NCBI GenBank assembly: GCA_965371245.1
Contig: CBDUXT010000008.1
Span: 30,420 to 94,419, forward strand
Source: CBDUXT01 sp965371245
Lineage (GTDB): Bacteria; Planctomycetota; Phycisphaerae; UBA1845
Reading direction: 5' to 3'
Length of the DNA stretch: 64,000 nucleotides
The stretch's first letter is position 1. Every line of letters starts with the position of its first letter. Position numbers and translations under genes: made by a program. The notes under the pieces are model-generated. The model worked only from the letters and a program-made list of their open reading frames with translations, was not told the DNA's origin and searched no databases. Positions 1-8,219 of the stretch are shown here, one piece after another.

Positions 1-55
1 GGCTCGGCGCAAGTGTTCGTGTCCGCGCGGGTTAGAGCCCGCGGCTCGGCGCTAC
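1..55. repeat. Dispersed palindromic repeat inside cysS
   Basis: Bases 24-50 contain a GCGGGTT/AGCCCGC hairpin followed by GGCTCGG. The same arrangement, with an extra base in the loop, occurs at 8115-8142. Here it lies in the cysS reading frame instead of between genes. Confidence 0.6.
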
Positions 56-1094
56 GCTCATAGGGTGAACGACCGGTGATTCGCTCGACACGGTCGAAGA
101 GACGGTAGAACGTATCGAGGCCCTTGCGCTTGTCGGCAAGTTCCTGGTCCGAGTATTCGATCGGCCGGCGGTACTGCGTGCTGAGTACAAAGAAGCGAAT
201 GTGCTCGCCGGTGTAGACGTCAAGAAGATTGTGCAGCGTCATCTTGGCAAGCGCGGCCTGCATTTCCGGGCTGGCGTCGGACTTGGAAATCTTCTTGGTG
301 TTCATCCGGGTCAGGCCGTTGTGCATCCAGATCTTGGCAAAGGGCTTGCCGGTGGCGGCCTCGGACTGGGCGATCTCGTTTTCGTGGTGCGGAAAAACCA
401 AGTCCAAGCCGCCGCCGTGGATGTCAAAGGTGTCGCCGAGGTAGCGCATCGCCATGGCCGAACACTCGATGTGCCAGCCGGGGCGTCCCTTTCCCCAGGG
501 CGAATCGAACTTGACCTCTTCGGGCTCCTCCGGCTTGGCGGCCTTCCAAAGGGCGAAGTCGCTGGGGTTTCGTTTCTCGCCGCTTTGCAGCGCGCGCTGC
601 CCTTCCTGATCCTCGACGCTGCGATTCGAGAGCTTGCCATAACCGGGGTGTTTGGCAACGTCGAAATAGACGTCGCCGTCCGATTCATAGGCGACGTCTC
701 GCTTCACCAGCCGCTCGACGATGCTGATGATATCGCCGATGTGCTCCGAGGCCTTGGGCATCAGGTCGATGCCGTCGATGTGGAGCTTCTTCATCGCGTC
801 GAGGTAGTCGGCCGTGATGCGCTCGGCCAGCTCGAACGTACCCACGTTCTGCTTGGCGGCCTCGACGATCAGCTTGTCGTCCACGTCGGTGATGTTGACC
901 ACCCAGGTGACCTCGAAACCGCGGAAGACGAGGTATCGTTTGATCGCGTCGAAGATGATCGGCCCCACCGCGTGCCCGATGTGGCTGGGCTTGTAGACCG
1001 TGGGTCCGCAGAGGTAGATGCCGATCTTGCCTTCGGTAACCGGCGTGAGCGGCTCTTTTTTTCGCGTAAGCGTGTTATAGGCTACCAGGCCCAT
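1..1094 (-). CDS. cysS: Cysteinyl-tRNA synthetase, 3' end outside window
   Basis: Charges tRNA-Cys with cysteine in the cytoplasm. About 364 codons are visible, read from an ATG at 1094 to the window edge without a stop; family members are usually 450-500 residues, so the DALR/anticodon-binding end is missing. The class I signatures are present: HIGH at residues 38-41, CGPTVY with the zinc-ligand Cys29, and KISKS (the KMSKS variant) at 268-272. The start lies 6 bases after the ispF stop, so the two genes are probably co-transcribed. The last roughly 20 visible codons (bases 1-60) read through DNA that matches a dispersed palindromic repeat found near 8115-8142, in what should be the linker between the catalytic and helical domains. 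Identity is secure; the reading of the last codons is less so. Confidence 0.95.
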   Translation of the reverse strand, partial: MGLVAYNTLTRKKEPLTPVTEGKIGIYLCGPTVYKPSHIGHAVGPIIFDAIKRYLVFRGFEVTWVVNITDVDDKLIVEAAKQNVGTFELAERITADYLDAMKKLHIDGIDLMPKASEHIGDIISIVERLVKRDVAYESDGDVYFDVAKHPGYGKLSNRSVEDQEGQRALQSGEKRNPSDFALWKAAKPEEPEEVKFDSPWGKGRPGWHIECSAMAMRYLGDTFDIHGGGLDLVFPHHENEIAQSEAATGKPFAKIWMHNGLTRMNTKKISKSDASPEMQAALAKMTLHNLLDVYTGEHIRFFVLSTQYRRPIEYSDQELADKRKGLDTFYRLFDRVERITGRSPYERSAEPRALTRADTNTCAE

Positions 1095-1100
1095 GAGGAA

Positions 1101-1604
1101 TTATCCTTGTTTGACTTCACTGCGCCGCACCACGGACGCGATCGCGGTGCAGGCGATGGCGTCCGAACAACCGAGCGGCCCCATGCCCTCGTTGGTCTTG
1201 GCCTTCACGCTCACGTCCTCCGCCGCCAGCCCCGCCAGCGCCGCGATGGACTCGGCGATGGGTCGTTTGTAGGGCGTCATCTTCGGCGCCTCGGCGTGAA
1301 TGATCACGTCGATGTTATGGGCCACGAACCCCTTCGCACAGACTCGCTCCATCGCATCCTTCAACAGTACGCGGCTGTCGATGTCCTTGTAGGCCGGGTC
1401 CGTGTCTGGAAACAGATCGCCGATATCCGGCAGCCCCGCCGCCCCCAGCAGCGCGTCGATGACCGCATGAAGAACGACATCGGCATCGCTATGACCGATC
1501 AGACCTTGGGTGTGGTCAATCTTCATCCCGCCGACCACGAGTGGGCGACCCTCGACGAGCCGGTGAATGTCGTACCCGATGCCAACTCGGCATGTATCGG
1601 TCAT
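1101..1604 (-). CDS. ispF: 2-C-methyl-D-erythritol 2,4-cyclodiphosphate synthase
   Basis: Fifth step of the MEP isoprenoid pathway: cyclises CDP-methylerythritol 2-phosphate to the cyclodiphosphate with release of CMP. The product is 167 residues, normal for this trimeric enzyme. The metal site is visible: GYDIHR gives Asp12 and His14, and HSDADVVLHA gives His46. The family signatures DIGDLFPDTDP and SVKAKTNE follow. It precedes cysS by 6 bases; ispF-cysS pairing is common in bacteria. The start has no competing upstream ATG, and the region up to 1868 separates it from a divergently transcribed lipoprotein gene. Confidence 0.97.
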   Translation of the reverse strand: MTDTCRVGIGYDIHRLVEGRPLVVGGMKIDHTQGLIGHSDADVVLHAVIDALLGAAGLPDIGDLFPDTDPAYKDIDSRVLLKDAMERVCAKGFVAHNIDVIIHAEAPKMTPYKRPIAESIAALAGLAAEDVSVKAKTNEGMGPLGCSDAIACTAIASVVRRSEVKQG

Positions 1605-1868
1605 CAGAAAGATCCTCCCTGAGCGTGGGCCGCGGCGCTTCCTGGCGCGCGTCCGCGAAAAATAGGTAACCTACGTCGTCCGCGAGGCAGTTTCAAGCCC
1701 CAGGGAGCGTGCGGGGGCTTCCGATAACCCCGCCCCAGCCTCTTGAGAGGCTTGCTTTGACCCTTGGTGTGGGCATACAGTTCGTACGGGGTGATCTTCA
1801 GCGGTCGTCATTCCGGCAAGACCGACCTGGGGTACCGGAGTCGATTCCGGCTTCGTGAGGAGCAAAAC

Positions 1869-3614
1869 ATGCGAATTGAGATTTATCGTTGTCTGACGCC
1901 GATCCGTGTGGCCGCGTGCCTGGGCGCATCGTTGGTTCTGCTGGCCGGGTGCCCGGGGACGACCCCGAACGGCAACTCAAACGTCAACGGTAACACCAAC
2001 GGCAATACGAATAACAATTCCGACCCGCCGCCCGGGCAGGGTGATGCGGACGGCGACGGCGTGTTGGATGCGTCGGACAACTGTGTCAACGTCAGCAACC
2101 TGGCGCAAGATGACACGGACCTTGATGGCGCCGGCGATGCTTGCGACGCCTGCCCGAACGACGCCGAGAATGATGCTGACGCCGACGGTGTCTGCGGCGA
2201 CATCGACAACTGCCCGGGGTTGTCGAACCCGGACCAAGTCGACACGGATTCGGACGGCATTGGCGATGACTGCGAAGGCGACCAGGACAGCGATGGCACG
2301 CCGGACGACGATGACAATTGCCTGACCGTTTCCAACAGCGACCAACTTGATGCCGACGAAGACGGCGAGGGCGATGCGTGTGACGCCTGCCCGAACGACG
2401 CCGACAATGATGCCGACGCCGACGGAGTGTGCGGCGACGTTGACGCCTGCCCGGACACGCCGCGCGGCGATCCGGTCGGCGAAGACGGATGTCCGCCCGG
2501 CTCTAATCCACCGCCGCCTCCGCCGCCGCCCGGCTGCGGCAATGGAATCATGGAAACCGGCGAGGCCTGTGACGACGCCGGGGCGTCCGCCACCTGTAAC
2601 GCCAACTGCACCGTGTCCGTGTGCGGCGACAACAACCCGAACGCGGCGGCCGGCGAGGAATGTGACGACGGCAACACGAACCAGGGCGACGGGTGCGACG
2701 CCAACTGTCTGATCGAAACCGCGCCAACCAACGACAACTGTTCCGCGCCCCTCACCGTAACGGACGGCGAGACCGCGTTCGTCAACATCGCCGCGACGAC
2801 CGACGGTCCGGAAGTGCCGAACACCTGTGGCGCGTATGGTGAGACCCAGATCAGCTCGGACGTGTGGTTCGTCTACACGGCCACCTGCGACGGCGAGCTG
2901 CTCGTCAGCCTTTGCGGCAGCTCCTATGACACGAAGCTGGCCGTCTACGGGGGAAGCGCCTGCCCGACGCTGCTGCCCGAGGCGTGCAGTGACGACGATT
3001 GCGGCGTGGGCGCGCTCGACTCGCGCGTGACCGTGCCGGTGGTGACCGGGGAAGAGTATTTGATTCGGGCGGGTGGATTCGGCGGGGACCAGGGTAACGG
3101 CACCTTGACGGTCCGGTGCGGCGTGGACACGTGTGCCCCGGACGCCGGAGCGTGCTTCGAAGAACACGGCTCGGCGGGATGCGAGGACGCGGACTGCTGT
3201 GCGACCACGTGCGACGCCGATGCGTTTTGTTGTGACGTCGAATGGGACGACTTCTGTGCCGGCGAGGCGCAGGGGCTTTGTACCGGTAGCTTCGAGGCCT
3301 GTGCCGCGGGCGGTGGTGGATGTTCGGAGGGGAATGGCACCGGCGGTTGCGATGACATCGACTGTTGCAACACGGTGTGTCTGATCGACCCGTTCTGTTG
3401 CGTGGACACGTGGGACATGATCTGCGCGGACGAGGCCGCCGCCCTATGCGGGCTCACGTGCGGCGCGGGTCAAGGGAGTTGCTTCCTGTCTAACGGATCG
3501 AGCGGATGCGAAAACCAGAGCTGCTGCCTGACGATCTGTGCCGACGATCCGTTCTGCTGCCAGACGGACTGGGATCAGGGCTGCGCGGATAGTGCGGCCC
3601 TCATGTGTCGTTGA
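1869..3614 (+). CDS. Large Cys-rich, TSP3-repeat lipoprotein
   Basis: Predicted exported lipoprotein of 581 residues; function unknown. The ATG at 1869 is preferred because AGGAG lies 7 bases upstream and the signal peptide begins there; reading frame upstream of it has no signal character. Order of parts: signal peptide with lipobox LLAGC (Cys28); Asn/Gly-rich linker to about 50; thrombospondin type 3-like calcium repeats (DxDxDGxxD with paired Cys) at about 57-205; a run of eight prolines near 214-221; a 'CGNG..E.CDDG' Myxococcus-type Cys-rich segment to about 285; a domain beginning TNDNCSAPL that resembles those in other planctomycete surface proteins; and three tandem Cys-rich repeats of about 50 residues with a central CC and a WDxxCA motif. 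A cell-surface or matrix structural role is an inference. Confidence 0.85.
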   Translation: MRIEIYRCLTPIRVAACLGASLVLLAGCPGTTPNGNSNVNGNTNGNTNNNSDPPPGQGDADGDGVLDASDNCVNVSNLAQDDTDLDGAGDACDACPNDAENDADADGVCGDIDNCPGLSNPDQVDTDSDGIGDDCEGDQDSDGTPDDDDNCLTVSNSDQLDADEDGEGDACDACPNDADNDADADGVCGDVDACPDTPRGDPVGEDGCPPGSNPPPPPPPPGCGNGIMETGEACDDAGASATCNANCTVSVCGDNNPNAAAGEECDDGNTNQGDGCDANCLIETAPTNDNCSAPLTVTDGETAFVNIAATTDGPEVPNTCGAYGETQISSDVWFVYTATCDGELLVSLCGSSYDTKLAVYGGSACPTLLPEACSDDDCGVGALDSRVTVPVVTGEEYLIRAGGFGGDQGNGTLTVRCGVDTCAPDAGACFEEHGSAGCEDADCCATTCDADAFCCDVEWDDFCAGEAQGLCTGSFEACAAGGGGCSEGNGTGGCDDIDCCNTVCLIDPFCCVDTWDMICADEAAALCGLTCGAGQGSCFLSNGSSGCENQSCCLTICADDPFCCQTDWDQGCADSAALMCR

Positions 3615-3829
3615 CGCGCGGGCGTCGGCCCTCAGATTCAGTGGCCGAGGCATCGCCGACACGCCCCGGCCAACAGCCGGGTGCGCTCCCGAAGGCGCCC
3701 GACCCCCGATAACCTCAGGCCGCGTGCGGTTGCCTCGGCGACATACATCGGCGATAATTCAGGTTCGCGAATCTGTTGAGATTTGCAACAACTAACGGCT
3801 CTCGATTGACCTCGACCGGAGAACGCGGA

Positions 3830-6343
3830 ATGCACTTCCGACCCTTCGCCAGGCACGCACGGTGGACCCCTCTCGCCTTGGCGCCCATGCTCATGCTGTT
3901 GGCCTCAGGTTGCCCGATGGTAACCGTCCCGGACCCAGCCGGCAACGGCAATGTCAACGACAACGGCAATGGCCCCGGTCAGCCCGTGCCGCCGGCCGAG
4001 CTTCAGATCACGATCGAGGGACAGGGCACCGTCGAGCAGATCGCCGTGGGCAATCTGATCCAACTGACCGCAATCCCCGCCGCTGACTGGCAATTCGATC
4101 GTTGGCTTGGGACCACGACCGCGCGAGCGAACCCGCTAACCGTTCTTCCGACAGACGCCACATCGATCAATGCACGATTCGTGATCCTGGATGAAGACTC
4201 GGACGGCGTTCCGGACAACGAGGACGCCTGTCCGGGGTTTGACGACTCGCTGGACACGGACGGTGACGGCGTGGCCAACGGGTGCGACAACTGCCCGATC
4301 AACGCCAACCCGACCCAGGCCGACGGGGACGGCGACGGCGTGGCGGATGCCTGCGACAACTGCCCCGCGGCAGCGAACACCGACCAGGCCGACGACGATG
4401 ACGACGGGCTCGGCGATGCGTGCGACGACTGCCTTGGTGACGCCGGTAACGACCCCGATGGGGACGGCGTCTGTGCGGCGGTCGACAACTGTGACGAGGT
4501 CCCCAACGCGAATCAAAACGACGCCGACGACGACGGCGCGGGGGATGCGTGTGACACGCTGTGCCCGGACGATCCGTCCAACGACGCGGACGACGATGGA
4601 ATCTGCGGCGGCATGGACAACTGTCCGGACACGGCCAACCCGCTTCAGGAAAACGCCGACGGCGACGGCTCGGGCGACGCGTGCGAGGAGTGTGACGACG
4701 ATCCGGACAAGACCGCGCCGGGCGTCTGCGGCTGCGGCATCGCGGAGGGCACGTGCTGCTTCTCGGCGGCCGACTGTAACGACTCCGATGCCTGTACGGA
4801 GGATTCCTGCGTGAGCAAGATCTGTCAGCACGATGACATCAGCAGTACGTGCGATGACGACGATCTCTGTACGACGGACAGTTGTGACTCTTCCACCGGC
4901 TGCGTCTTCAATACCACCGTTCTATGCGATTCGAGCCAGTTCTGCGAACCAACAACGGGGGTGTGCGAAGACATACCCTGTACCATCGACGCGGAGTGTA
5001 CCGACGGACTGTTCTGCAACGGGCTTGAAACCTGTGACACGGCCAGTGGAATCTGCCAGGAAGGCACGGCTCCCTGCATCGATGACCTCCTGTTCTGCAA
5101 CGGCCTAGAGTCGTGCGACGAAGCTGGCGACTCATGCCTAACCACGGGATTTCCTTGTGACGATGAGGTCTTTTGCACGGATGACGCATGCACGGAAGGA
5201 GCCCAACCCAACATCGGCACATGCACAAACCCGGAAAACGACGCCAACTGCGACGACGGGCTGTTCTGCAACGGCGCGGAAACGTGTGACGCTGTCGCGG
5301 ACTGTCAGGGGGGCACGGATCCGTGCGACGACGGTGTCGAGTGTACGGTGGACACGTGCGGCGAAGAAACCGACAAGTGTCTGAGCGTCCCGGACGACAC
5401 ACGCTGCGGACTCGACACCCTGTTCTGCAACGGCCCGGAGACCTGTGACCCGAAAACGGGCTGTCCCCCGGAGGACGACTCGCCCTGCGTTGGCCTACAG
5501 ACGTGCAACGAGACCGACGACGTGTGCGAGGGGTGCATTTTCGCCGACGATTGCGACGATGACGGGGTCGATGACCTGGAGGACAACTGTGTCGAAGTGC
5601 CTAATCCCTTACAAAAAGACAACGACTTGGACGGCGTGGGCAACGCCTGCGACAACTGCCCGAACGCATCGGCCGACCCCAGCCAGATCGACACCGATGA
5701 GGACGGCGTCGGCGATGTTTGCGACAACTGCATCAACGATCCCAACCCCAACCAGAACGATCGAGACCTGGACGGAACAGGTGACGCCTGCCCGTTCGAG
5801 GCGGCTACGACTTGGAGTTCAACGCAGCTACTAAACGCAATGACCATCGACGAGAGCGACCCATCGTTCAAGCAGCCGGAACGATATGAAATAGCTATGG
5901 GCGGACAGCTTGAGCAAGCCTCAGTGACACTCGACATCGCCGGGCTTATTAGCCTGTGGGGCGGAACGATCACTGAAGGGGTAACAACGGTTCCTCTTGG
6001 AGAACGTACACAACTCTACACGGTCGATGACGCAGTTTTCGTGCCAGGTCTCAAGGGAGCCGGTTTTCTCACGATTACGACGTTCGATATTCAATTGCAG
6101 GGAAGTCAGGTAACCTGGACCTTCGAGTATGAATATCGACTGGAGACGTTCCCGACGGAAGACACGACGAACCTTGTACAATCTCTCATTATCAAGGGGC
6201 AACAGACCGGAACCCTCTCCGAAGATGGAACCCTTGTCGAGTGGGCAGCTCCGGTCGGAACTTGGGATCGCATCGGCATCCTAGGAGAAACACACGTACA
6301 ACTTGGCGATGTCTTCACGCCTGGGACCTGGACGATTCAGTAA
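3830..6343 (+). CDS. Large TSP3-repeat, Cys-rich lipoprotein
   Basis: Predicted lipoprotein of 837 residues, function unknown. The ATG at 3830 is chosen because a GGAG lies about 8 bases upstream and it opens a signal peptide with lipobox LASGC (Cys28). An Asn/Gly linker is followed by an InlB-B/'bacterial repeat'-like domain (about 48-112; GQGTVEQ, WQFDRWLG). Next come TSP3 calcium repeats (about 115-290), a long segment of Cys-rich modules with recurrent 'DGLFCNGLETCD' units (about 290-600), a second TSP3 block (about 600-680), and a C-terminal region of about 160 residues with no Cys and no family I recognise. That last part (about 5810-6343) is visibly lower in GC than the rest. It sits in tandem with the lipoprotein gene upstream and shares its design, suggesting related surface roles. 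Confidence 0.85.
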   Translation: MHFRPFARHARWTPLALAPMLMLLASGCPMVTVPDPAGNGNVNDNGNGPGQPVPPAELQITIEGQGTVEQIAVGNLIQLTAIPAADWQFDRWLGTTTARANPLTVLPTDATSINARFVILDEDSDGVPDNEDACPGFDDSLDTDGDGVANGCDNCPINANPTQADGDGDGVADACDNCPAAANTDQADDDDDGLGDACDDCLGDAGNDPDGDGVCAAVDNCDEVPNANQNDADDDGAGDACDTLCPDDPSNDADDDGICGGMDNCPDTANPLQENADGDGSGDACEECDDDPDKTAPGVCGCGIAEGTCCFSAADCNDSDACTEDSCVSKICQHDDISSTCDDDDLCTTDSCDSSTGCVFNTTVLCDSSQFCEPTTGVCEDIPCTIDAECTDGLFCNGLETCDTASGICQEGTAPCIDDLLFCNGLESCDEAGDSCLTTGFPCDDEVFCTDDACTEGAQPNIGTCTNPENDANCDDGLFCNGAETCDAVADCQGGTDPCDDGVECTVDTCGEETDKCLSVPDDTRCGLDTLFCNGPETCDPKTGCPPEDDSPCVGLQTCNETDDVCEGCIFADDCDDDGVDDLEDNCVEVPNPLQKDNDLDGVGNACDNCPNASADPSQIDTDEDGVGDVCDNCINDPNPNQNDRDLDGTGDACPFEAATTWSSTQLLNAMTIDESDPSFKQPERYEIAMGGQLEQASVTLDIAGLISLWGGTITEGVTTVPLGERTQLYTVDDAVFVPGLKGAGFLTITTFDIQLQGSQVTWTFEYEYRLETFPTEDTTNLVQSLIIKGQQTGTLSEDGTLVEWAAPVGTWDRIGILGETHVQLGDVFTPGTWTIQ

Positions 6344-6398
6344 GCGAGAGAACTCTGCACTGACGACGAGTGTCGTTATTGTGGCACCAAAAAGAGAA

Positions 6399-6417
6399 GG
6401 TGCGTCCGGGACGCACC
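6399..6417. repeat. Perfect palindrome GGTGCGTC-CGG-GACGCACC
   Basis: An 8-base perfect stem with a 3-base loop lies 55 bases after the lipoprotein stop and before the ArsC-like gene. No T-run follows, so it looks like a dispersed palindromic element more than an intrinsic terminator, though it may end the lipoprotein transcript. Confidence 0.6.
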
Positions 6418-6468
6418 CTACGGGTTCGTTCATCGATCCGAAGGCCGGTCGTCGGGGCCTAACGCTCG

Positions 6469-6981
6469 GTGGCGCGCATGACCATCGTCACGGAAGGCGA
6501 GTTGGAACCCAAACGAACCATCCTCTTTGTTTGCACCGGCAACTCCTGCCGCTCGCAGATGGCCGAGGCGCTGCTGCGCCATGTCGGCGGCGACGGGTTT
6601 CTCGCCGTCAGCGCGGGCTCCCACCCGGCCGGCTTTGTTCACGAGTTGGCGGTAGAAGCCATGAGGCGGCTCGGCGTTCCCATGATCGACCCGCGCTCGA
6701 AGAGCTGGGACGAGTTTGCCGACGCACCGCTCGATGTGGTCATCACCGTCTGCGACAACGCCGCCGGCGAGACCTGTCCGGCGTGGACGGGTGGCCCGCT
6801 TACCGCGCACTGGCCACTGACCGACCCATCCTTCCACAACGGCACCGAAGAGGAGCGCATTGAGTTCGCCGTTCGCGTAGCCACCCGGCTGCAAACCAAG
6901 ATTGAGGGGCTGATCGGTCTTGACTGGTCGGCGGCGTCGGAAGAGATCGCCGAGCGTCTCAGAGTCCTCGGCGACCTCTGA
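6469..6981 (+). CDS. ArsC-like arsenate reductase / LMW phosphatase-fold protein
   Basis: 170 residues with the low-molecular-weight tyrosine phosphatase fold. The P-loop CTGNSCRSQMAEA gives the nucleophile Cys22 and Arg28. Two further cysteines, Cys95 and Cys103 (TVCDNAAGETCPAW), and the HWPLTDP motif match the thioredoxin-coupled arsenate reductase group, which relays a disulfide from the nucleophile to such a Cys pair. The spacing of the pair is one residue longer than in Staphylococcus ArsC, as I recall it. No arsR, arsB or acr3 is nearby, so arsenic resistance is not supported by context; a phosphatase-like role is possible. Start is GTG at 6469 or ATG at 6478; no strong ribosome-binding site decides. 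Confidence 0.8.
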   Translation: MARMTIVTEGELEPKRTILFVCTGNSCRSQMAEALLRHVGGDGFLAVSAGSHPAGFVHELAVEAMRRLGVPMIDPRSKSWDEFADAPLDVVITVCDNAAGETCPAWTGGPLTAHWPLTDPSFHNGTEEERIEFAVRVATRLQTKIEGLIGLDWSAASEEIAERLRVLGDL

Positions 6982-7033
6982 CGCAAGTGTACGGTGAACC
7001 TTGCATCGGCGGGTTTTGCCCGGTGGGTGACCA

Positions 7034-7100
7034 ACCTCTTCAGAGGTGGGGGGACTCGAATGGTCTCCGGATTCGCGTCCCCCACGGCTAAAGCCATGGG
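7034..7100. repeat. Two palindromes downstream of the arsC-like gene
   Basis: ACCTCTTCAGAGGT at 7034-7047 is a perfect inverted repeat. CCCACGGCT-AA-AGCCATGGG at 7081-7100 is an inverted repeat with a single G-T pair, followed by GGCCACCC. They make up part of the 370-base gene-free stretch before tadA. Confidence 0.55.
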
Positions 7101-7186
7101 CCACCCAACCCGCAGGCTTACGCGTGACGATGCACCAGGTTCCGCACCCGCCGGTAACCTGTTGCCGTCTCCAGTAAGATGTTGCT

Positions 7187-7269
7187 ACGTTTTCAGGCGG
7201 CGCGGTTCCGCCAAGACTGTCTTCCGGCCGCGACGCCGTCTTTCCGAGCCGCGACCGTGAGTGAGCGGT
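7187..7269. repeat. Dispersed repeat, copy 1 (inverted relative to 8044-8072)
   Basis: The 29 bases at 7241-7269 are the reverse complement of 8044-8072 with one mismatch (28 of 29). The upstream part, from ACGTTTTCAG at 7187, resembles the start of a diverged copy at 30121. The two close copies flank tadA in opposite orientation. Confidence 0.8.
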
Positions 7270-7351
7270 AGGCTGGAAACGGCACTGGACTGCCAAACCA
7301 GCGGCCTCGATCGGAGTGATTGCTTTGCCCGGTTCGTTCGATGAACAACAC

Positions 7352-7840
7352 ATGCCCCGAGACGACAACCATCACGTGGGTGATGACCAACGGTTCATGC
7401 GGGTTGCCCTCGGCGAGGCGCACGCGGCGTGGGAGGCTGACGAGGTTCCCGTGGGGGCGGTGGTGGTGCGTCAAGGGCGCGTCATCGGCCGCGGGCACAA
7501 CCAACGCGAAACGCTCAACGACCCGACGGCCCACGCCGAGATGATCGCCCTGACGGCGGCGGCGGCGGCCGTGGGAAACTGGCGCCTGGACGACTGCACC
7601 CTGTACGTCACGCTGGAGCCATGCCCCATGTGCGCCGGGGCCATCGTCCTGGGTCGGGTCCGGCGCCTGGTCTTCGGCGCAACGGACCCCAAGGCCGGTG
7701 CCTGCGCGTCACTCTATTCCATCCCCGCCGACCCGCGCCTCAACCATCAGGTCGAGATGGTCGGTTCGGTCCTAGCCAGCGAGTGCGGGATGCTGCTAAG
7801 CGAGTTCTTCGCCCGGCAACGCGCGCAAGGAAAGAAGTAG
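7352..7840 (+). CDS. tadA: tRNA-specific adenosine-34 deaminase
   Basis: Deaminates A34 to inosine in the wobble position of tRNA-Arg(ACG). 162 residues from the ATG at 7352. The CDA-fold zinc site is complete: HAE at 61-63 (His61 ligand, Glu63 proton shuttle) and PCPMC with Cys91 and Cys94. Motifs VPVGAVVV and NDPTAHAEM match TadA more than cytosine or guanine deaminases. A GTG at 7316 would add 12 residues; 7352 is chosen because it leaves an N-terminus of the usual length before FMRVAL. The gene stands alone between dispersed repeats. Confidence 0.9.
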   Translation: MPRDDNHHVGDDQRFMRVALGEAHAAWEADEVPVGAVVVRQGRVIGRGHNQRETLNDPTAHAEMIALTAAAAAVGNWRLDDCTLYVTLEPCPMCAGAIVLGRVRRLVFGATDPKAGACASLYSIPADPRLNHQVEMVGSVLASECGMLLSEFFARQRAQGKK

Positions 7841-7867
7841 CCCGGCGGCCTGACCGCGAAGAACTCC

Positions 7868-8197
7868 CTAGAGCATTTCCCGTTCGAATGCCGTTTCCGG
7901 AAAGGTAGCGCGACTTTTCGCGGCTCCGAACGTTGGGTGGCATGGCCCTGAGCATCGCGGCCAGTGCCGGGTGGACCGACGCATGCCCGCGCCTCCGGCT
8001 TGGGCATGCCACCCGACAAGAAGGTCGGTTCCTTATCCAGCCAACCGCTCCCTCACGGTCGCGGCTCGGAAAGACACGCTTGGCAGAAACGTGCCGGCGC
8101 CGCTTCGACGAGCGCCGCGCGGGCTTCAAGCCCGCGGCTCGGAACGTCCGCCTTCGCAGAAACGTGCATCAATACAGAGCAACGGGAAATGCTCTAG
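7868..8197. repeat. 330-base repeat block bounded by 17-base inverted repeats
   Basis: CTAGAGCATTTCCCGTT at 7868-7884 and its exact reverse complement at 8181-8197 enclose gene-free DNA just past the fliC stop. Inside are GCATGCCC/GGGCATGC (7981-7988 and 8002-8009), the 29-base dispersed repeat (8044-8072), and a GCGGGCTT/AAGCCCGC hairpin (around 8115-8142) that recurs in cysS. It resembles a miniature element or a stack of REP-like units. No transposase remnant is visible, and direct target duplications were not found. Confidence 0.6.
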
Positions 8198-8219
8198 GAA
8201 AACCCATACCCAAACCATC

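Noticed and set aside
6399..6417. Intrinsic terminator at the lipoprotein 3' end
   Set aside because: A stem is present but no T-run follows; recorded as a palindromic repeat instead.
6469..6981. Arsenic resistance operon
   Set aside because: Only the ArsC-like protein is present; no arsR, arsB, acr3 or arsenite-related gene is nearby.
7868..8197. CRISPR array or insertion sequence
   Set aside because: Repeats are inverted and unequal, spacers are not regular, and there is no transposase or cas gene.
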